From positions 682,001 to 746,000 of the forward strand of contig NZ_JAEAGO010000001.1 of assembly GCF_016464625.1 (NCBI RefSeq): a DNA stretch of 64,000 bases. Reading direction: 5' to 3'. Positions 61,218-64,000 of the stretch are shown here, one piece after another (position 1 is the stretch's first letter; each line of letters begins with the position of its first letter). The position numbers were made by a program, and so were the translations under genes. A model generated the notes under the pieces. That model was not told where the DNA came from, did no database searches, and saw only the letters and a list, made by a program, of their open reading frames with translations. The stretch comes from Penaeicola halotolerans (GTDB lineage: Bacteria; Bacteroidota; Bacteroidia; Cytophagales; Cyclobacteriaceae).

Positions 61218-62360
61218 ATGAAAAAGAAATGGTGGCAAAGTAAGCTGACGATTTTCCTCATCCTTTTCATGATAAGTCCGCTTATCAGTTGGTTTATCTG
61301 GTGGCTACAGCCGTCCATGACAAAATCAGTACTCGTCATAGACAAAACTGTCGTAAACAAGAATTACAGAGAACATAATGCTTTCTTTTGGACACTTGAA
61401 GCGCTAAAAATAAGAAAAGCTGATGGTTCGCCTTATGATTACACGAAAGATTATAGAGGCTTTAAACCAGTCAATAAGCCGTATTATACCATAGATGGTT
61501 TGGAGAAGTTATCTACTCCTGAATTGCAACAATTGGCTGAGGAGACAGATATTGCCTTTTTCAGCGATACTTATGGTGTCTATGAAGGAGAATGGTTTGA
61601 TTCACTAAAAGGTCAAGATCCACCTCAGCTCATCTATGGTGGCATGAGTAGTCAAGACATTAGTTTCCTGCGGGCGATTAGCCAAAAGCCAAGTACGGTG
61701 ATCATGGAGTTTAATAGCTTCGCTACGCCAACACCCCGATATATAAGAAATGATTTAGAAAACTACTTGGGACTCAAATGGTCAGGCTGGGTAGGACGGT
61801 ATTTTGATGAGTTGGACACCAATATGAACATAGAGATTCCTCAGTGGCTTAGAAAAAACTATGTGGAGCAAAATGGTGAGTGGTCGCTCAAAGGAGAGGG
61901 AGTTGTCTTGGTTAAAGAAAGCGGAGAAATCCTAATCCTCCAATATGGCATAGACATGCGTGAAAGCGTACCCGTGGTAGCCACTAACTCAAGCGAGAAA
62001 GATCAATACAATCTACCTAGTCAAATCAGATATCCGTTTTGGTTTGATATCATTTTAGTCAGTAGAGATTTTGAAGTGGTCTCCGTGTTTGATCTCAATC
62101 CTACGAGGCTAGGGGAGCAGAAACTCGCCAATGCAGGTCTTCCTCGATATTTCCCAGCCGTGATTAGGCGGGATTTGGGTGAAAGTGACTTTTATTACCT
62201 TTCAGGTAACTTCTCTAGCAATTTCCTTTCTCCAGCATCTGCTAGGTTCAAAGGACTCTCTAAGGTCAAAAAGGTCTATTACAATATGGATAACTACCTC
62301 GATCCTGAAACATTCTTTTGGAACTACTATCAGCCTCTGATGGAGCAGATCCTAAAGTGA
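61218..62360 (+). CDS. Membrane-anchored periplasmic protein of unknown family, exopolysaccharide operon
   Basis: 380 residues. A basic start (MKKKWWQSK) and a single membrane helix (about 9-29) anchor a large periplasmic domain. That domain has alternating strands and helices: VLVIDKTVVNKNYREHNAF, TDIAFFSDTYGVYEGEW, VIMEFNSFATPTPRYIRNDLE, ILQYGIDM. The layout recalls glutamine-amidotransferase-like or deacetylase-like Rossmann domains, but I find no catalytic motif I can name. It is 4 bp after yaiO and likely helps process or secrete the polymer. Confidence 0.72.
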   Translation: MKKKWWQSKLTIFLILFMISPLISWFIWWLQPSMTKSVLVIDKTVVNKNYREHNAFFWTLEALKIRKADGSPYDYTKDYRGFKPVNKPYYTIDGLEKLSTPELQQLAEETDIAFFSDTYGVYEGEWFDSLKGQDPPQLIYGGMSSQDISFLRAISQKPSTVIMEFNSFATPTPRYIRNDLENYLGLKWSGWVGRYFDELDTNMNIEIPQWLRKNYVEQNGEWSLKGEGVVLVKESGEILILQYGIDMRESVPVVATNSSEKDQYNLPSQIRYPFWFDIILVSRDFEVVSVFDLNPTRLGEQKLANAGLPRYFPAVIRRDLGESDFYYLSGNFSSNFLSPASARFKGLSKVKKVYYNMDNYLDPETFFWNYYQPLMEQILK

Positions 62361-64000
62361 TCACCTCAGGATTCTATTGTTATTCGTAGCAAAGGTGTTT
62401 TTCGACTTGAAATCATCTAACAACTGTTTCAATCTATTCAATGCCTTAGGATCATTTGTTTCCTCTATGTACAAGTTTGGATAGAGTTTAAATAGCCTTC
62501 CGTTAGCATAGAAGAGTGAGTCATGTAGATAATCCACTAATTCATTTTTATTGCGCATAAGGGGATGACTAAGCTTATTGCGATAGATACTGGCGGTATC
62601 TAGCACTTCACCCATCCAGGCTACCTCCTTAGGGATAGACAATGCATATTGATTTTCTAAGTAAGCCAATAATGTGGGCACTAGTTCAAAGTGTGTCACC
62701 ACTGGCTCGAAAATTTTTGGCTGACTCACTTGTGGACTGTAGATCATCAAAGGCACATGATATCGATCAATAACGGTACTCAGTGGGATCTCTGGCAATC
62801 TATGATCTCCCGAGATAATGAAAATTGTCTTTTCAAAATCTGCTCTTTTACTATATGCCTTGATGAATGACCTCAAAGCCTCATCTGCATAGATGATAGT
62901 CATGAGTTGACTTTTATATCTTTCATAGAAAGCTGGTGTTTCCACTGTCTTTCCATTTTTAGCTAGTTGCGCTTTATATAACTGCTCATATTTAGCTACA
63001 TCAGGTATCAAGAAAGGATCATGAGAAGTCTGTGTCTGAAAGATATGCACGCCTGGCTGATCGTCCTTTAGCATAGAATTTAATCCCAAATCATACACCT
63101 CAAAATCCCCATAACCCCAAGAAAAGCCATTCCCCTTGGCAGGTAGGGGTTTGTATTTGCCATCAAACTGAGTAATTCCCTCGATTCGATCTATTTTCTG
63201 CCTTTCCAAAAATTGAAGGGCATTATCAAATGTCAAGTCAAACCCTCCAACATAGCTAGTCTGATATCCATTTGATCGCAAAATCGATAAGATACTATGG
63301 TGATGAGGCATATTGTCACCTGTTTCCATGAAGCCATTTTGACCAAAGGGAAGAGAGGCCATCACACCTGGAAGCATCCCAAAAGTTCGCCCAGTAGTAC
63401 TAAGACAATTTTTCCAATAGAGACTATGCTGAATGAGTGAGTCCATGAAAGGAGTGAAGCTCCCTAAGTAGGCGTCTGGACCGCTGTAAGCTTTTCCTAA
63501 ACCCTCTATCATTACAAAAACAATATTAGGAGGACTATCTAAAGTATCAAGATATGGGCTTAGCACATCAGGATACTTAGCGCTATGAAGAAAGGGGAAA
63601 TTATTGTTAATAAAGTTTTTACGAACAAAATAGCCTTTACCCACTTCGTTTTCTAAGTAAAAATCATAATATATCTCACTAGGTATATTGAAGTGTTCTA
63701 GGGATTTTTCATAAAAATAAAGTGACTTATTCTTCATAGAATAGTAAGCCAACTCAGATTTTGCTACCGATGTACTTGGAGAAAGCACCTCAACACCTAC
63801 AGCCACTACCAATGCAATACACGACCAATAAGTACTATATCTAAGGCTCAAGTTAAGCCTTCTACTTTGAGAGAGGAGCAAGTATATCAGCCCAAATGTG
63901 ATAATAGCACCAATGATCACCCATAAGTTTAATTGTCCAGATGCTGCTACAGTATCCCATAGATCTTTGAAAGTGTAGGCATACACATCTGCACCCAAGG
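62361..64000 (-). CDS. LtaS-like phosphoglycerol-transferase/sulfatase-fold protein (5' end outside window)
   Basis: About 546 residues are visible; the N-terminus continues past position 64000 because the only start near the edge is a TTG and further membrane helices are expected. Three or more N-terminal membrane segments are followed by a sulfatase-like domain: FVMIEGLGKAYSGPDAYL with the metal Glu, the nucleophile region CLSTTGRTFGMLPGVM, TSYVGGFDLTF, QTSHDPF and IISGDHRLPE. LtaS relatives move phosphoglycerol or phosphoethanolamine onto glycans. It is convergent with, and adjoins, the polysaccharide operon. Confidence 0.87.
   Translation of the reverse strand, partial: LGADVYAYTFKDLWDTVAASGQLNLWVIIGAIITFGLIYLLLSQSRRLNLSLRYSTYWSCIALVVAVGVEVLSPSTSVAKSELAYYSMKNKSLYFYEKSLEHFNIPSEIYYDFYLENEVGKGYFVRKNFINNNFPFLHSAKYPDVLSPYLDTLDSPPNIVFVMIEGLGKAYSGPDAYLGSFTPFMDSLIQHSLYWKNCLSTTGRTFGMLPGVMASLPFGQNGFMETGDNMPHHHSILSILRSNGYQTSYVGGFDLTFDNALQFLERQKIDRIEGITQFDGKYKPLPAKGNGFSWGYGDFEVYDLGLNSMLKDDQPGVHIFQTQTSHDPFLIPDVAKYEQLYKAQLAKNGKTVETPAFYERYKSQLMTIIYADEALRSFIKAYSKRADFEKTIFIISGDHRLPEIPLSTVIDRYHVPLMIYSPQVSQPKIFEPVVTHFELVPTLLAYLENQYALSIPKEVAWMGEVLDTASIYRNKLSHPLMRNKNELVDYLHDSLFYANGRLFKLYPNLYIEETNDPKALNRLKQLLDDFKSKNTFATNNNRILR

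Overview
The window is a piece of a Bacteroidota chromosome. The clues are the many Bacteroidota-restricted families (HmuY-like lipoprotein, DUF5777, DUF4301, PF14905-type beta-barrel, MerTP fusion), the GT3 glycogen synthase, the low-to-moderate GC content and the weak Shine-Dalgarno sites. A cytophagian or saprospirian relative seems likely, but the sequence alone does not fix the genus. Most of the window is ordinary, densely packed chromosome with strong hairpin terminators between convergent genes.

Regions 1-30.7 kb. A heme-uptake operon (end of a HemS-type gene, TonB receptor, HmuY-like lipoprotein) faces a secreted zinc protease. Then come an S9 peptidase, smc, a Rieske/YceI/DUF5777 operon, queA, a large PF14905 receptor, a metallophosphoesterase pair, a SpecificRecomb membrane protein, tRNA-Arg(CCT), a DUF2975/HTH pair, a Ppx/GppA-family gene and bcp. 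An operon of EamA transporter, pncB, PRPP synthase, pncA and phzF looks like a nicotinamide-to-NAD salvage unit.

30.7-41.2 kb is a storage-glucan locus: branching enzyme, a GH57-like protein that appears to have lost its active site, a GT4 transferase, a GH31 alpha-glucosidase, a GT3-type glycogen synthase and a DUF4301 protein.

42.2-45.8 kb is the most striking stretch. Four cassettes, all on the minus strand, each end in an imperfect palindrome of about 100-138 bp that sits just after the stop codon and carries integron-like core sites (GTTAGGC, GTTAAGC, GTTATGC, GTTGGTG). The first bases of a cassette are the reverse complement of the inverse core of its own palindrome: exact over 9 bp for two cassettes, 9/10 for a third. 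This is the signature of integron gene cassettes, yet no integrase gene is visible, so it resembles an integrase-less cassette cluster (CALIN). The cargo is a bPH_4-type membrane protein, an unknown protein, a two-gene mercury cassette (MerTP plus GDCCVxC protein) and an unknown lipoprotein.

47.2-48.3 kb is a second mobile-looking patch. A small GIY-YIG endonuclease gene lies between two direct 99-bp copies (96/99 identical) of a REP-like sequence, with an inverted partial copy just after it. Next to it are a hairpin-rich block and a 9-nt tandem repeat.

48.3-56.3 kb carries DUF2200, a small membrane protein, a ClC channel, a divergent HxlR regulator/NAD(P)-binding pair and an operon of three secreted amidohydrolase-like proteins, of which only the middle one keeps the metal-binding histidines. 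56.4-64 kb is a likely exopolysaccharide operon: response regulator, SPOR-like/HEAT membrane protein, processive GT2, YaiO-type barrel and an unknown membrane-anchored protein, facing an LtaS-like sulfatase-fold gene that runs off the window end.
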